Below are positions 34,684-48,996 of a stretch of 64,000 nt of DNA, piece by piece. Position numbers and translations under genes: made by a program. The notes beneath the pieces were generated by a model. That model was given only the letters and a program-made list of their open reading frames with translations. It searched no databases and was not told where the DNA came from. Source of the stretch: Shewanella dokdonensis (GTDB taxonomy: Bacteria > Pseudomonadota > Gammaproteobacteria > Enterobacterales > Shewanellaceae); the NCBI RefSeq assembly GCF_018394335.1, contig NZ_CP074572.1, positions 1 to 64,000 of the forward strand, in the 5' to 3' direction. The first letter of the stretch is position 1, and every line of letters begins with the position of its first letter.

Positions 34684-35006
34684 TCCAACTACCGCACTTT
34701 TTACTCTGGCAGATAATAGTTCTAGCTCAGCTGTATAAACCTAACTGCTGCCTCGTTTTGCTGGCGTCTACATCGCCAGTGATGCCAATATCAGTAAGAA
34801 ATACTGCATTAAAAATACTTGATCTCGGCAACGCCGGTTTCCCTACAAAACATGCCATAATTCATGTAGCGACAATCGGCTATACTCTACTCGGTTTTAT
34901 GTAGCTGCTTGTGCATTCCATGCAATATACGCTGGCTATAACGTTAATTTTTTGTAATATAGCTCACCTCCAAACGTTTGACAGGTAACCAAACAGTAGT
35001 TGTCTT
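34684..35006. other. Intergenic region before HD-GYP gene
   Basis: 323 bp with no gene or clear hairpin. The part nearest the next gene (34860-35000) is AT-rich and presumably contains its promoter. Confidence 0.55.
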
Positions 35007-36269
35007 ATGGGTAAAAGCCTTTTTGTGTCAGTCCAACAATTGCAAGTTGGCAATTATGTGAGATTACCAGTGTCATGGAAAGACCATCCCTTTTTGTTCA
35101 GCAGTTTCAAACTCAAACAGCAAGCGCAGATTGAGTTGATCAAGAAACTGGGGATTGATGCTGTTTATGTCGATCTTGCCCGCAGCGATGCCGAACCATT
35201 AGACGCCCAACAAGCCTCTGATGTTCAAGCGCAATCTACACAAGACCTAGAACAATTGCAGGGCCAGATGGCGCAATATAAGAAAGAACGCATTGAAATA
35301 TTGCAACGTATGCGCAGAGATTTACAAAAGACTGAAGAGCACTTTTCTCGCTCTCTGGCTCGCATGCGCAACCTGATTGGTAAACTGCGCAATCGACCAC
35401 TAAATGCTGTAGATGAAGCCAAAGAGTTGGTAGCCGATATCACTCAAGAACTACTCGCCTCCGATAATCTGGTATTGCACCTGATGTCGGATCAAGACAA
35501 GAGTGACGGAATTTATTTTCATTCCCTTAACGTTGCAGTTTTATCTATGTTGCTCGCCAAAGAGCTTGGCTGGGAACGGGCAGAAATCGAAGCGGTAGGG
35601 CTTGGGGCTCTCTTCCATGATATAGGCAAATTAAAGTTGCCCAGCCAACTCATGCGTAAGCAAGAGCCACTGACCACACCAGAGCAGAATCTCTACAATC
35701 AACATCCTATTTTAGGCAATGAACTACTGAAACTGGCGCAGGATTTTCCGACCGCATCCGCCGAGATCGTCACCAATCACCACGAACATCTGGACGGTAG
35801 CGGCACTCCAAGGGGGCTCAAAGCCGCACAACTGAGCGAGCCAACCCAACTAGTAGCGGTCGTCAATTTTTACGATGCGCTGTGTCATCCCACGCCACAA
35901 CAGCAAGCCAGAACGCCATATGCTGCGCTTGGCTATCTGTATAAACATTCTAAGGGCAAATACAATCAAGAATACGTGGGCAAAATGATTAAAATGCTGG
36001 GCATATATCCTCCCGGCACGGTCGTAGAACTATCCTCTGGCCAGTTTGGCCTAGTGATGTCGGTAAATCTTGATAAACTCTTACTGCCGCGGATCCTTGT
36101 ATATGATCCCATGGTACCTAAAGATCAGGCACCAATTGTAGATCTTGAGGCCGAAGGACTAAGCATAGTGCGCTGTCTGCCACCGGCTTCTCTGGCTGAA
36201 AATATCTATAAATATCTTAATCCCAGAGAAAGGATCAGCTATTACTTTGGCAGTGAAAACACCCACTGA
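35007..36269 (+). CDS. DUF3391 + HD-GYP domain protein
   Basis: 420 residues. The N-terminal DUF3391 (VQQLQVGNYVRLPVSWKDHP, ~8-27) is followed by a coiled-coil linker (~75-130) and an HD-GYP phosphodiesterase domain: FHDIGKLKLP (HD pair, ~208), NQHPILGNELL, NHHEHLDGSGTPRG (~253-266) and a YDAL segment. HD-GYP proteins degrade cyclic di-GMP. The GYP signature is GTP here and the canonical ER is EH, so it may be a modified or weak enzyme. A paralogue of the same layout lies at 52811-54007. Confidence 0.9.
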   Translation: MGKSLFVSVQQLQVGNYVRLPVSWKDHPFLFSSFKLKQQAQIELIKKLGIDAVYVDLARSDAEPLDAQQASDVQAQSTQDLEQLQGQMAQYKKERIEILQRMRRDLQKTEEHFSRSLARMRNLIGKLRNRPLNAVDEAKELVADITQELLASDNLVLHLMSDQDKSDGIYFHSLNVAVLSMLLAKELGWERAEIEAVGLGALFHDIGKLKLPSQLMRKQEPLTTPEQNLYNQHPILGNELLKLAQDFPTASAEIVTNHHEHLDGSGTPRGLKAAQLSEPTQLVAVVNFYDALCHPTPQQQARTPYAALGYLYKHSKGKYNQEYVGKMIKMLGIYPPGTVVELSSGQFGLVMSVNLDKLLLPRILVYDPMVPKDQAPIVDLEAEGLSIVRCLPPASLAENIYKYLNPRERISYYFGSENTH

Positions 36270-36389
36270 AGCATTTTCCTGAAGGTTATGATTTAACTTT
36301 TTACCACAATCTGAACTAATCTTGTCTTAAGAGGATCTGTTAGCGCTTAGCGGGTCATTGCCATGGACGGTGTTACTTGGAGAGACAGG

Positions 36390-36701
36390 ATGACAGAATT
36401 ACCAGATTTCGACACATTAATGTGGCTGGCTCAACACCAGCCAGACAAGCTTGATAATTTACAGCAAACATTGAGCAACGAGCTGATTGCTGAATCCGAC
36501 AGCAATAAAGAACAACTGCGGACGATTAACGACCACCTGAAACAACGACTAGCACGCTGTAGTAATCCTTACCACCGTTGTCTCATCACCATCCGCATGA
36601 TGCGCAATAAATTCTCAGCACTAGCCAGCGTCCTGGAAAACCCAGAAAGCTATCGGCGCCAGAAAGCTGAGATCATCCCACTAAAACGAAAATCGGTCTG
36701 A
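36390..36701 (+). CDS. DUF3135 family protein
   Basis: 103 residues from the ATG at 36390 (GGAGAGA 7 bp upstream; a start nine codons earlier is possible). MTELPDFDTLMWLAQHQPDK is the family signature, followed by NPYHRCLITIRMMRNKFSAL. A small cytosolic protein of unknown function found in Shewanella and Vibrio. It is convergent with corA, with the two stops adjacent. Confidence 0.82.
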   Translation: MTELPDFDTLMWLAQHQPDKLDNLQQTLSNELIAESDSNKEQLRTINDHLKQRLARCSNPYHRCLITIRMMRNKFSALASVLENPESYRRQKAEIIPLKRKSV

Positions 36702-37649
36702 TCACAACCAGCCTTTGCGCCGGAAAAACAGATAAGTTCCGGCGGCACTGGCTAACATCATAATAATGGCCATCGGATATCCCACGTACCAATCCAGCTC
36801 TGGCATATGCTTAAAGTTCATACCATAGCTACTAGCAATAACAGTAGGCGGCAGGAACACCACGGCGGCAACCGAGAAGATTTTAATGATTTTATTCTGT
36901 TGTAAACCACTAAAGCCCATGGCGGCATCCAGCAAGAAATTTAACTTATCGAAAATGAACTGGCTGTGTGGCATCAGAGATTCAATATCCGACAACATTT
37001 CGCGCATGTCTTTGAGTTCATCCTCACTCAGTTCACGGCGATAGTATTTCTGCATATAGCGTAATGAGCGTTGTGTATCCAGCAAACTCAACCGGATTTT
37101 GCCATTAGAATCTTCCTGTAAGGTGATCATCTTGAAGACATCATCCAGTTCAGCACTTTCAAACACCTGCTCGCTGACATTCTCCAAAACTGTGTATACG
37201 TCTTCGATAAGGTCAGAAAGATACTCAACTTTAAGATTAAACAACTCTAAAAATAGGCTTTGAGGGGTAACAACTTCAATCCGCCCTAACCGTAGATAGT
37301 TACGCAACAAACGGATCAGACCAACATCTTCTTCACGGATAGTCAGCAGGAAATTACTGCGTAAGTTAAAGGAAACGTTGACGCCACGGACATCCTGCCC
37401 CACCCGTTGCGGAAACAAGGAGTTAATATGCAAACCATCGCTATTTTGATAAAAACGCGCAGACGCTTCAATTTCGTTGATGTCTTCCTCATCAGGGACT
37501 TCTTCAACAGAAAAACGTGCTAACCAATCTCGCTCATCATCATCGGGGCGGAACAGATCAAGCCAAAGCGTGTCTTCTGGAATACTCTCATCAGGTGAAA
37601 GCTCTACTATTTTTAGCTGTTGATGCTGGTAGATATAGGCGGTAATCAT
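36702..37649 (-). CDS. corA: CorA magnesium/cobalt transporter
   Basis: 315 residues from the ATG at 37649 (AGGAGG 7 bp upstream), against 316 in E. coli. A long helical cytoplasmic domain precedes two C-terminal transmembrane helices (~255-275 and ~288-308). The signature SSYGMNF lies between them, and the following MPELDW loop is conserved. It forms a pentameric Mg2+ channel in the inner membrane. The gene is intact. Confidence 0.95.
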   Translation of the reverse strand: MITAYIYQHQQLKIVELSPDESIPEDTLWLDLFRPDDDERDWLARFSVEEVPDEEDINEIEASARFYQNSDGLHINSLFPQRVGQDVRGVNVSFNLRSNFLLTIREEDVGLIRLLRNYLRLGRIEVVTPQSLFLELFNLKVEYLSDLIEDVYTVLENVSEQVFESAELDDVFKMITLQEDSNGKIRLSLLDTQRSLRYMQKYYRRELSEDELKDMREMLSDIESLMPHSQFIFDKLNFLLDAAMGFSGLQQNKIIKIFSVAAVVFLPPTVIASSYGMNFKHMPELDWYVGYPMAIIMMLASAAGTYLFFRRKGWL

Positions 37650-37755
37650 CATGCCCTCCTGAAGAACTTGCCTGCCGAACAATCACTTCGGCAAAAAATG
37701 CAGCTAGTTTACCTGATAACAAGTGAATGAACAGTACCCTCTGCACATGACTGCT

Positions 37756-38114
37756 TCACTTATCATCAATCACCAAACGTTCATCGCGTGACAAACGGAT
37801 CCTTAGTCCATCAGTCGTAATTAACTCATTGGTAGAAATGTCTTTTTTCTCACTTGATAAACATCTCTACGGGCCTCTGTCGGTGAAACTAGGGTGACTT
37901 TCACCACAGTGTAACCATCAAACCACTGCCATGCCATGAATCCACCGCCAAGCAATGCGAGTGCAATGAGGACAAATGAAAACAAGTAATTACGGATCTT
38001 ACTGCCAGGCTGCTTACGATACACCTTGTCATTGACATTAATATTGCGCTTAGCTGCCAGCATCCGCCATGCGAATACCACGACTAGAACAGTTAGCAGA
38101 AGTTTGGTCAGCAT
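37756..38114 (-). CDS. DUF3301-like small membrane protein, one frame break
   Basis: N-terminal transmembrane helix (MLTKLLLTVLVVVFAWRML), basic stretch, then a second helix (~42-62) and a cytoplasmic end. As given it stops at 37821, but adding one base in the T-run 37843-37848 extends it through VRKKDISTNELITT and IRLSRDERLVIDDK to a stop at 37756-37758, which reads like a natural C-terminus. The family is uncertain. It lies just downstream of the rRNA operon on the same strand. Confidence 0.65.
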
Positions 38115-38235
38115 AATAAGATCCAGTGTTTTCTGTTATAAGTCTGCGATGCCATTTTACAAAATTAATAATGATAACAGTGCGCTATTAAACACAAAAG
38201 ATAAGACTCAGACAAAACAGTTAGCAGTGAAAAGC

Positions 38236-38262
38236 AAAAAGGCCTCAGTATTCACTGAGGCC
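38236..38262 (-). terminator. rRNA operon terminator
   Basis: On the minus strand GGCCTCAGT, 4-nt loop, ACTGAGGCC and five T, 17 bp after the 5S gene. Confidence 0.9.
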
Positions 38263-38278
38263 TTCGCTTTAAATAGGC

Positions 38279-38396
38279 GCTTGGCGATGACCTACTCTCA
38301 CATGGGGAGACCCCACACTACCATCGGCGCGATTGTGTTTCACTTCTGAGTTCGGGATGGAGTCAGGTGGGACCACAATGCTATTGTCACCAAGCA
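38279..38396 (-). rRNA. rrf: 5S rRNA
   Basis: Starts TGCTTGGTGACAATAGC on the minus strand, carries the CCCATCCCGAACTC-type loop region (CCATCCCGAACTCAGAAGTG) and ends CGCCAAGC, pairing with the 5' end. About 118 nt. Confidence 0.96.
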
Positions 38397-38553
38397 AATT
38401 CTTACTGGTTAATTGTTCGTCTTACGGTATTGTTTCCTCGCTCCAGTACTCATGTACTTTTGTACACTCCGTCCTTCACTCGTCACGGCTTTGTCAGCCA
38501 AACAATTCCCTGCGTCATTAACACATTCATTTGGAAAGCTGTTGCTTCGATAT

Positions 38554-38629
38554 TGGTGGTCGCTACTGGGTTCGAACCAGTGACCCCCTGCTTGTAAGGC
38601 AGGTGCTCTCCCAGCTGAGCTAAGCGACC
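38554..38629 (-). tRNA. tRNA-Val (UAC) between 23S and 5S
   Basis: 76 nt. Acceptor GGTCGCT/AGCGACC with encoded CCA; anticodon loop CTTACAA in a CCTGC/GCAGG stem gives anticodon UAC, hence Val. The D-arm AGCTCAGCTGGGAGAGC and T-arm GGTTCGAACC are standard. It is placed in the 23S-5S spacer, an uncommon position. Confidence 0.95.
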
Positions 38630-38808
38630 TTATCTTGTCTGCTGTCACGCTTTGTTAGCCTGACACCAAGCCTCGTTACATGTTTCAGTAGTGGTTCTCT
38701 TACTTCAATCAAGCCCTGCAATTCATTCAAGGTATTCACGACCTCCAAGGAAGGAGGAAGTGCTAGAAAACATCTGGAATGTTTTCAGTAAAACCCATCT
38801 GGGTTGTA

Positions 38809-41692
<2,884 letters not shown>

Positions 41693-41963
41693 ATACAACC
41701 CGGATGAGTTTCCTCTACCGAATCGTATCAACGACCCATATTGGTTTTTCTTTCGCCTTGATGTGTTTCATCGCTGAAACACTAGAATCACAAAACACTT
41801 GATTGAAGTATTTTGAGAACTCATTTCGATTAAATATCGCTATTTAATCTCTACTATCAGCTTTCCAAATTGTTAAAGAACGGGCTTAAAAAGCCAAAGA
41901 TAAATTGTTCACTTATCTTTGGCATTTCCATGACCATAAAACGAAAACAGTCTCACTAGAAAA

Positions 41964-42039
41964 TGGTGGAGCTATGCGGGATCGAACCGCAGACCCCCTG
42001 CGTGCAAAGCAGGTGCTCTCCCAGCTGAGCTATAGCCCC
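41964..42039 (-). tRNA. tRNA-Ala (UGC)
   Basis: 76 nt in the 16S-23S spacer: GGGGCTATAGCTCAGCTGGG at the 5' end, anticodon loop with TGC, T-arm GGTTCGATCC and encoded CCA. Confidence 0.97.
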
Positions 42040-42256
42040 ATTTCTAACTTGCTATTTTCCCTTAACTCGTCGTTGTGCGGCCTATCCTCGTTCGGTTACA
42101 TACTGATGTATGTGCCCTCGCTCGTCAGTTGCACGCCTTGATTTAAGCAAAAATCTCTGCGTTATCTTGTAAGGGTAATCTCGTTCAGGCAAGGCGTATC
42201 GGGAGGACGTTTACTGCGCGTAAACGACGACCGATACAACGCAGCATCAACGAGAT

Positions 42257-42333
42257 TGGTGGGTCTGAGTGGACTCGAACCACCGACCTTACGCTTATCA
42301 GGCGTACGCTCTAACCACCTGAGCTACAGACCC
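42257..42333 (-). tRNA. tRNA-Ile (GAU)
   Basis: 77 nt in the 16S-23S spacer: GGGTCTGTAGCTCAGGTGG at the 5' end, anticodon loop CTGATAA, T-arm GGTTCGAGTCC and encoded CCA. Between it and tRNA-Ala lies a hairpin with CGTTTAC/GTAAACG arms (~42198-42232). Confidence 0.97.
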
Positions 42334-42406
42334 ACAACTTACTGTTTTCGCTCTTCGTCTATCAAGCAATCTGTGTGAACACTCACAACAAACTTCATCG
42401 TTTAGG

Positions 42407-43944
<1,538 letters not shown>

Positions 43945-44232
43945 AAAAGTTTTTGACTCTAATGAATGACTGTTCTATTTCGAACACTCTTCAGTGAGTT
44001 TTAAATCGTTTTGTGATTCATTCACTGCGAGTGCCCACACAGATTGCTTGATATTTTGTTAAAGAGCGAAGAAAAAGCCGCTTCACAAATCAGCTTGTGT
44101 CAGCGACTTATTCTGAACCGTTTCGTCGGTCAGTGGATGCGCATTATAGGGAATCGATTTTTTGTGCAACACCTAAATCGCCCAATTTTACCGATAGCAG
44201 CGTAAATGCTTAGATTTCAGACAAACGCCATA
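43945..44232 (-). promoter_or_regulatory. rRNA operon leader: P1-type promoter and boxA
   Basis: On the minus strand TTGCAC (44164-44169) and TATAAT (44143-44148) are 15 bp apart, followed by a GC-rich GCGC discriminator as in stringently controlled promoters. GCTCTTTAACAA at 44056-44067 is the boxA antitermination site. Confidence 0.85.
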
Positions 44233-44790
44233 TTAATTATCCAATTTTGTAAGATAACCTGGCACATCTGCGATTGAATCCAGCACGACAGTGGCCTCGG
44301 CTATCGCTTCTGCGGTGACTTCTTTGCCACTACGAACCAAGATACGAACAGGGATCCCTGCGGCCTTTGCTGCCCGCATATCATCCGCTTTATCACCAAC
44401 CAGTACACTGGCGGCCAGATCCAATTTCAAAAACCGTTCGGCACTTAAAATCATACCAGGCTTTGGCTTACGACAATCGCAATCCTGTTTATATTCGCCA
44501 ATGCCTTTTTCGGGATGATGAGGACAATAATAAATGCCGTCCAAATCGACGCCCTTATCAGCAAAGTTCCAATCCATCCACTCGGTTAGTTGGTTGAATT
44601 GATCTTCGGTATACAGACCGCGGGCGATGCCAGCCTGATTGGTGATGACCACGAGTTTATACCCTTGCTGTTTCAGTGACAGACAAGCGTCAAACACGCC
44701 ATCTATATACTGAAAATCATCGATTTGGTGGACGTAACCATGATCGACATTAATCACACCATCCCGATCCAAAAATACCGCTTTATTCAC
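44233..44790 (-). CDS. gmhB: D-glycero-beta-D-manno-heptose-1,7-bisphosphate 7-phosphatase
   Basis: 185 residues. HAD IIIA hydrolase: [11 protein letters not shown] (nucleophile Asp), [12 protein letters not shown] (motif II Thr), the zinc loop with [10 protein letters not shown] and CDCRKPKPG, and [12 protein letters not shown]. It removes the C7 phosphate in ADP-heptose synthesis for the lipopolysaccharide inner core. Full length (E. coli 191 aa). It directly neighbours the rRNA operon. Confidence 0.95.
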   Translation of the reverse strand: MNKAVFLDRDGVINVDHGYVHQIDDFQYIDGVFDACLSLKQQGYKLVVITNQAGIARGLYTEDQFNQLTEWMDWNFADKGVDLDGIYYCPHHPEKGIGEYKQDCDCRKPKPGMILSAERFLKLDLAASVLVGDKADDMRAAKAAGIPVRILVRSGKEVTAEAIAEATVVLDSIADVPGYLTKLDN

Positions 44791-45197
44791 GCTAGTGCTC
44801 TCCCACTATTCTGTTAGCTATATTATTCCATTGCGTGGGAGAAAAAGCATCGGTGGATTTCACTGGCAAAGCAGATAAGTGATTTAGCTAGATTATCGCT
44901 AAAAACCATCATGGCCCACATTCTGGCGCCATTTCCCGCTACCCCATGCTTTATTTATATGCTGACTAGGGGTAACCTTAGCCAAAGCCATTATGGTGGA
45001 TATTGTATGCCGCCATTATTGCGATGAGCCGTCTAGCTATCGTTGTTATTCAAATGAGTAGCACATAACACCAAACTTCTGGACGCTAAACATCTCTCTG
45101 CAGCCTTATGCGATAGCGCCGACGCTGCAGTTAAGCCGATAAGTGAATAGCCAATTGAAAGAACCGTCTCGGGTGATTTCTTAACGAGAGATTTTCC
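44791..45197. other. Intergenic region gmhB - FabH-type gene
   Basis: 407 bp with no gene, tRNA or terminator that I could support. Promoters for the two divergent genes are expected here. Confidence 0.6.
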
Positions 45198-46267
45198 ATG
45201 CAGTATGCAACTATTACCGGTTGGGGCAAATGTGTACCACCAGCCATTCTGAGCAATGATGATCTGGCGACCTTCATGGAGACTTCCGATGAATGGATTA
45301 AACCCAGAACTGGGATCAGCCGCCGCCATATCAGCCATGTCAATACATCAGAGATGGCAACTGTCGCCGCCAAACATGCGCTGGCCGCAGCAGGCATAGA
45401 TGGCAGCGAGCTTGACATGATTATCCTGGCAACCGCCAGTCCTGATACCTTAATTCCCAACATTGCATCTACCGTGCAGGCCAATATTGGTGCCAACTGT
45501 GCAGCCTTTGATATCAATGCTGCTTGTAGTGGCTTTTTGTATGGTATGGGCTTGGCGACCGCACAAATAAAAAGCGGTCAGTGCCAGAAAATTTTGGTCG
45601 TGGGGCTGAACGCCTGAGTTTTTACATCGACTGGTCACGCCGCGAAACTGCGGTGCTTTTCGGTGATGGTGCTGGCGCAGTGGTGCTCGAAGCTTCTGAT
45701 GTTGCTGGCGGCGTATTAGGGTATGAGTTGAATAACGATCCCGAAGGCCGTGAAATTCTGAAGGCCAGTTTTGGGACATCGATGGATCGTTATGTTGCTG
45801 AATCTCTGGATTTCTATATCCAGTTTGATGGCAAAGAGATCTTCAAACGCGCCATTCATGGTATGAGCACCCTCAGTGCCAAAGTACTGGATAAGTGCGG
45901 TATTGAGAAAGATGATGTTGATTGGGTCATTCCACATCAGGCGAATGAACGTATCATCGATACCTTAGTGCATAAAATGAAGATCCCGCCAGAAAAGGCT
46001 TTTGTGAATATCGCTGAGTACGGTAATACCTCAGCAGCCACTATTCCGATTGCAATCTGCGATGCGCTGGCTAAGGGGATGATCCAGCCTGGACAACACA
46101 TTCTGTCCTGTGCTTTTGGTGCCGGCCTTACCAGTGCGGCGTTATTGCTGCAATGGGGCGAACGCACCACACCGCTAAAGACCTCGGATGCAACGCTGCC
46201 GCCGTGTGACCAAACCGGGTTACAGCTGATCCAAAAAGCCGTTAATTACTTTTGCCATCGCGATTAA
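45198..46267 (+). CDS. 3-oxoacyl-ACP synthase III family (FabH-like), one frame break
   Basis: About 356 residues once one G is added to the run at 45602-45605 ([16 protein letters not shown]). Thiolase fold with catalytic Cys in [12 protein letters not shown] (~113), His in [10 protein letters not shown] (~251) and Asn in [10 protein letters not shown] (~281). It condenses acetyl- or acyl-CoA with malonyl-ACP. Longer than housekeeping FabH (317 aa), with a ~30-residue C-terminal extension, and it stands outside the fab gene cluster, so it may be a specialised paralogue. A terminator follows. Confidence 0.88.
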
Positions 46268-46293
46268 CGGTAACGGTTAAATTGATGATCTGA

Positions 46294-46332
46294 AAATAAA
46301 GCCCTGTGCATCTAACAGGGCTTTATTTTTGC
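46294..46332 (+). terminator. Terminator after the FabH-like gene
   Basis: AAATAAAGCCCTGT, short loop, ACAGGGCTTTATTTTT. The long A/T flanks suggest it can work in both directions, serving the convergent exonuclease gene as well. Confidence 0.88.
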
Positions 46333-46357
46333 CTAACCCGCTTGCTGACAGAGTTTG

Positions 46358-47032
46358 CTATGGCCACCATAAAAATTCAGCAACCGCGACATCTGGGTTG
46401 ATTGAAGCGGTTTGTGCTAAGAACAGTTCACCGCAAGCAATGGCATCCATCAAGGCATTATGTGCTGCATAAACAGGTAGATGATAGCGTTGCCGACAGG
46501 CACCCAGCCGCAGACATCCCTGAGGTAGTATATGACATTCACGTAACAAGCGGCGGCGTTCAATTTGTAAGGTGTCTACCACCGGGAAACGCATGCTTGT
46601 ACCGTTGGTTCGCTGCATTAATGTGGATAAAAATGCCAGATCCAACGGGGCATGATGGAAGATCATTAACTTGCCCATGACCTGCCGCAATAGCCAAGGC
46701 AATAACTGCTGTTGCTCCAACGATTGTTCCTGTAAATGGCGATCGACAATACCGTGGATGATGGCACTTTGGCCGACACTGCCACTGATCCCCACCAACT
46801 GATGTGCAGCCATTGCTAGTGGTAATTGCCGTTGTGTTAATGGCACTAGCCCTACCGAAATAATCTGGTTTTGCTGCGGGTTCAGCCCCGTCATTTCCAT
46901 ATCAATCGCGATTAATGGCACGTCAGCCAGCGACTGTTGCAGTAAGGGGCGCAAGCTCTGATAGTATTCCCGTAACAGTGGAGAAGCGCCCTGCGCTCGC
47001 CACGCCAGAGATAGCTGTTGCCACAAGCTCAT
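46358..47032 (-). CDS. DnaQ-like 3'-5' exonuclease (DEDDh)
   Basis: 224 residues. LIAIDMEMTGLNPQQNQII (D and E of ExoI, ~41), HGIV, FHHAPLDLAFL (ExoII Asp, ~127) and HNALMDAIACGEL (ExoIII H and D, ~190). A ~35-residue helical N-terminus precedes the nuclease fold. It is 1 bp downstream of the DUF294 gene. This pair next to an acetate-type symporter is recurrent in Shewanella and relatives, which suggests a joint function not yet clear. Confidence 0.88.
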   Translation of the reverse strand: MSLWQQLSLAWRAQGASPLLREYYQSLRPLLQQSLADVPLIAIDMEMTGLNPQQNQIISVGLVPLTQRQLPLAMAAHQLVGISGSVGQSAIIHGIVDRHLQEQSLEQQQLLPWLLRQVMGKLMIFHHAPLDLAFLSTLMQRTNGTSMRFPVVDTLQIERRRLLRECHILPQGCLRLGACRQRYHLPVYAAHNALMDAIACGELFLAQTASINPDVAVAEFLWWP

Positions 47033-47033
47033 A

Positions 47034-48881
47034 TCAGAAGCTCCGCATAAATTTAAGCTTTAGCGCTGCTTGGGCATCATGAACCACCTTAAAAGCATCT
47101 CGTAACTGATGCCGCATCAGCGACGATAATGCCTGAGGCCTGAGATAATTACTGAGCGCTTCACGATTCTCATATTGGCGGCCTTGGTTCGCCAGTCGCA
47201 TATGCGCAATAAACTCCAGTGCATCGGCCAGATTAAGTCCGTCTTTGCGCGTAAGAATGCCGTTAGCAATCAACACCCGAATACGTTTTGCCGTGTTGAC
47301 TTCTTTTAGGCCACTCGACAGCGCATATACGCGCGCGATGTCGTTGATCAAGACGCTGCCCCGATGCTTAAGATCTATGCCCTTCTCCTCAGAGCCATCA
47401 CGTTCCAGCACAAATTGCCGAAAGAACCCCAGAGGAGGTGACTCGCTTAACGCATTCCCCGTTAACGCCGCCAGGAAAATGTCATTATCCTGGGTATCGG
47501 CCAGGACTTTGTCTTGCAATGCCGCAAACAGCGGGGCTGGGCCGAAGACACAACGCATATCAAAGAAAATACTGGCATGCATTAACGCCTTTGGATCGGG
47601 CGTATTCACCCAGTTAGAAAACTTCTGCTGCCAGTTTTCCAATGACATTCGCCACGCAGGATTTTGCGCCATAATATCGCCGGGACAGAACACATAACCA
47701 CAGTCATTAAGCCCACTGCACACGGCGTGTGTCAGTGCATCAAAGTAAGCGGTAGCCGATGAGTCTGGTTCTTCTGCCAGTAACAGGCCATTGTCCTGAT
47801 CTGAGCAAGCCATCTGATCCTGGCGACCTTGGCTTCCGAACGCTAACCAGCAAAATGCGATTGGTGGCTCTCCCAGCAACGCTTGATTCAACTGGATCAG
47901 CCGTCGGGTCAATGCGTCCGTAACACTGGTCAGAATACGGCCAATTTCCTCCGCCCGCGCATCAGCACTGATAAGATTTTGCAATAACAATGGGATCTGC
48001 TTACTGACGTGGATCAGACTGGCAACATCCTGTTGTCGCTCTATTTCACCAATCAAGAGTATGGGTTGTGAAGATTGACTGCGGATAATATCGGTACTGG
48101 TTACCATCCCCACTGGCTGACCATTATCCAATACGGGTAAATGGTGGATATTATGCTGGCTCATCTGCAACATTGCTTCAAATACCAAGGCATTTGCATC
48201 AATGGTTACCGGTGCCGAAGTCATGGCTTGAGACACTGGCACATGGCCGCCAAGCTCCTCGGCCAAAACCCGATTGCGTAAGTCTCTGTCAGTTAGTATT
48301 CCGACCAACTGCTGATTATTGACCACCAATGCTGAAGAAACGCGGTGCTGGCGCATCAGCTTGGCGGCATCACTGACGGGGGTATGATGATCAACACTCA
48401 CCGGAGCCATTACCATCAAACTGCTGATACGATTAGCGGTTAGTAATTCGCGCTGGTGTTGTGCATCTTGGTGCCGTAAACGCTTGGCATAGGCCCGGTT
48501 AAAAAAGCGGTCAAACGCCCGGCTGCCTGCTCGTAACTTGTCAAACAGGGCTAATGTCAGGTGATATACCAACCCATCTTCTAAGATCAGCACTTTATTA
48601 CTGATAGATTCACCTGACATTAACGATGGGAAACCAAAGTAGTCTCCGGCCCCCAGCCTATCCACTAATTCGCCCTCGGCATTACGCACTTCAAAGGCAC
48701 CACTGCGCACAATGTACAGCATAGGATTTTCAGAACTCAGCGGTACGGCACCTGACATTTTACTGTAGTAGCCGATACTAAGGCTGCGGCAACACTCCTC
48801 CAGCAGTTCGCTAGGCAATTCATTAAACGGGGCAATTTCGGCCAGGAAATTACGAATGGGCAACAGTTCACTTTCGTCCAT
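47034..48881 (-). CDS. cNMP-binding/CBS/DUF294 nucleotidyltransferase-like protein
   Basis: About 615 residues. A cyclic-nucleotide-binding-like N-terminus (~20-130, GAFEVRNAEGELVDRLGAGD), two CBS domains (~155-275, with HRVSSALVVNNQQLVGILTD and HLPVLDNGQPVGMVTSTDII), DUF294 putative nucleotidyltransferase (~330-460, WLAFGSQGRQDQMACSDQDN) and the DUF294_C region. The GSxGRxxxxxxSDxD pattern suits a GlnD-like enzyme. The start at 48881 is preferred; 48905 is possible. Probably a regulator of the adjacent transporter or of acetate use. Confidence 0.88.
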   Translation of the reverse strand: MDESELLPIRNFLAEIAPFNELPSELLEECCRSLSIGYYSKMSGAVPLSSENPMLYIVRSGAFEVRNAEGELVDRLGAGDYFGFPSLMSGESISNKVLILEDGLVYHLTLALFDKLRAGSRAFDRFFNRAYAKRLRHQDAQHQRELLTANRISSLMVMAPVSVDHHTPVSDAAKLMRQHRVSSALVVNNQQLVGILTDRDLRNRVLAEELGGHVPVSQAMTSAPVTIDANALVFEAMLQMSQHNIHHLPVLDNGQPVGMVTSTDIIRSQSSQPILLIGEIERQQDVASLIHVSKQIPLLLQNLISADARAEEIGRILTSVTDALTRRLIQLNQALLGEPPIAFCWLAFGSQGRQDQMACSDQDNGLLLAEEPDSSATAYFDALTHAVCSGLNDCGYVFCPGDIMAQNPAWRMSLENWQQKFSNWVNTPDPKALMHASIFFDMRCVFGPAPLFAALQDKVLADTQDNDIFLAALTGNALSESPPLGFFRQFVLERDGSEEKGIDLKHRGSVLINDIARVYALSSGLKEVNTAKRIRVLIANGILTRKDGLNLADALEFIAHMRLANQGRQYENREALSNYLRPQALSSLMRHQLRDAFKVVHDAQAALKLKFMRSF

Positions 48882-48958
48882 AGGATGCGTCAGCCGAGTT
48901 ATCAATCGTTTAATAATGGCTGCTGTTACAGCAGACAGCCATCTGTCTTTGGTCTAAT

Positions 48959-48984
48959 AAAAAAGGTGCCGAAGCACCTTTTTT
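48959..48984. terminator. Bidirectional terminator
   Basis: AAAAAAGGTGC-CGAA-GCACCTTTTTT, between the symporter gene and the DUF294 gene. It separates them into distinct transcripts. Confidence 0.9.
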
Positions 48985-48996
48985 ATTATTGCGTTA

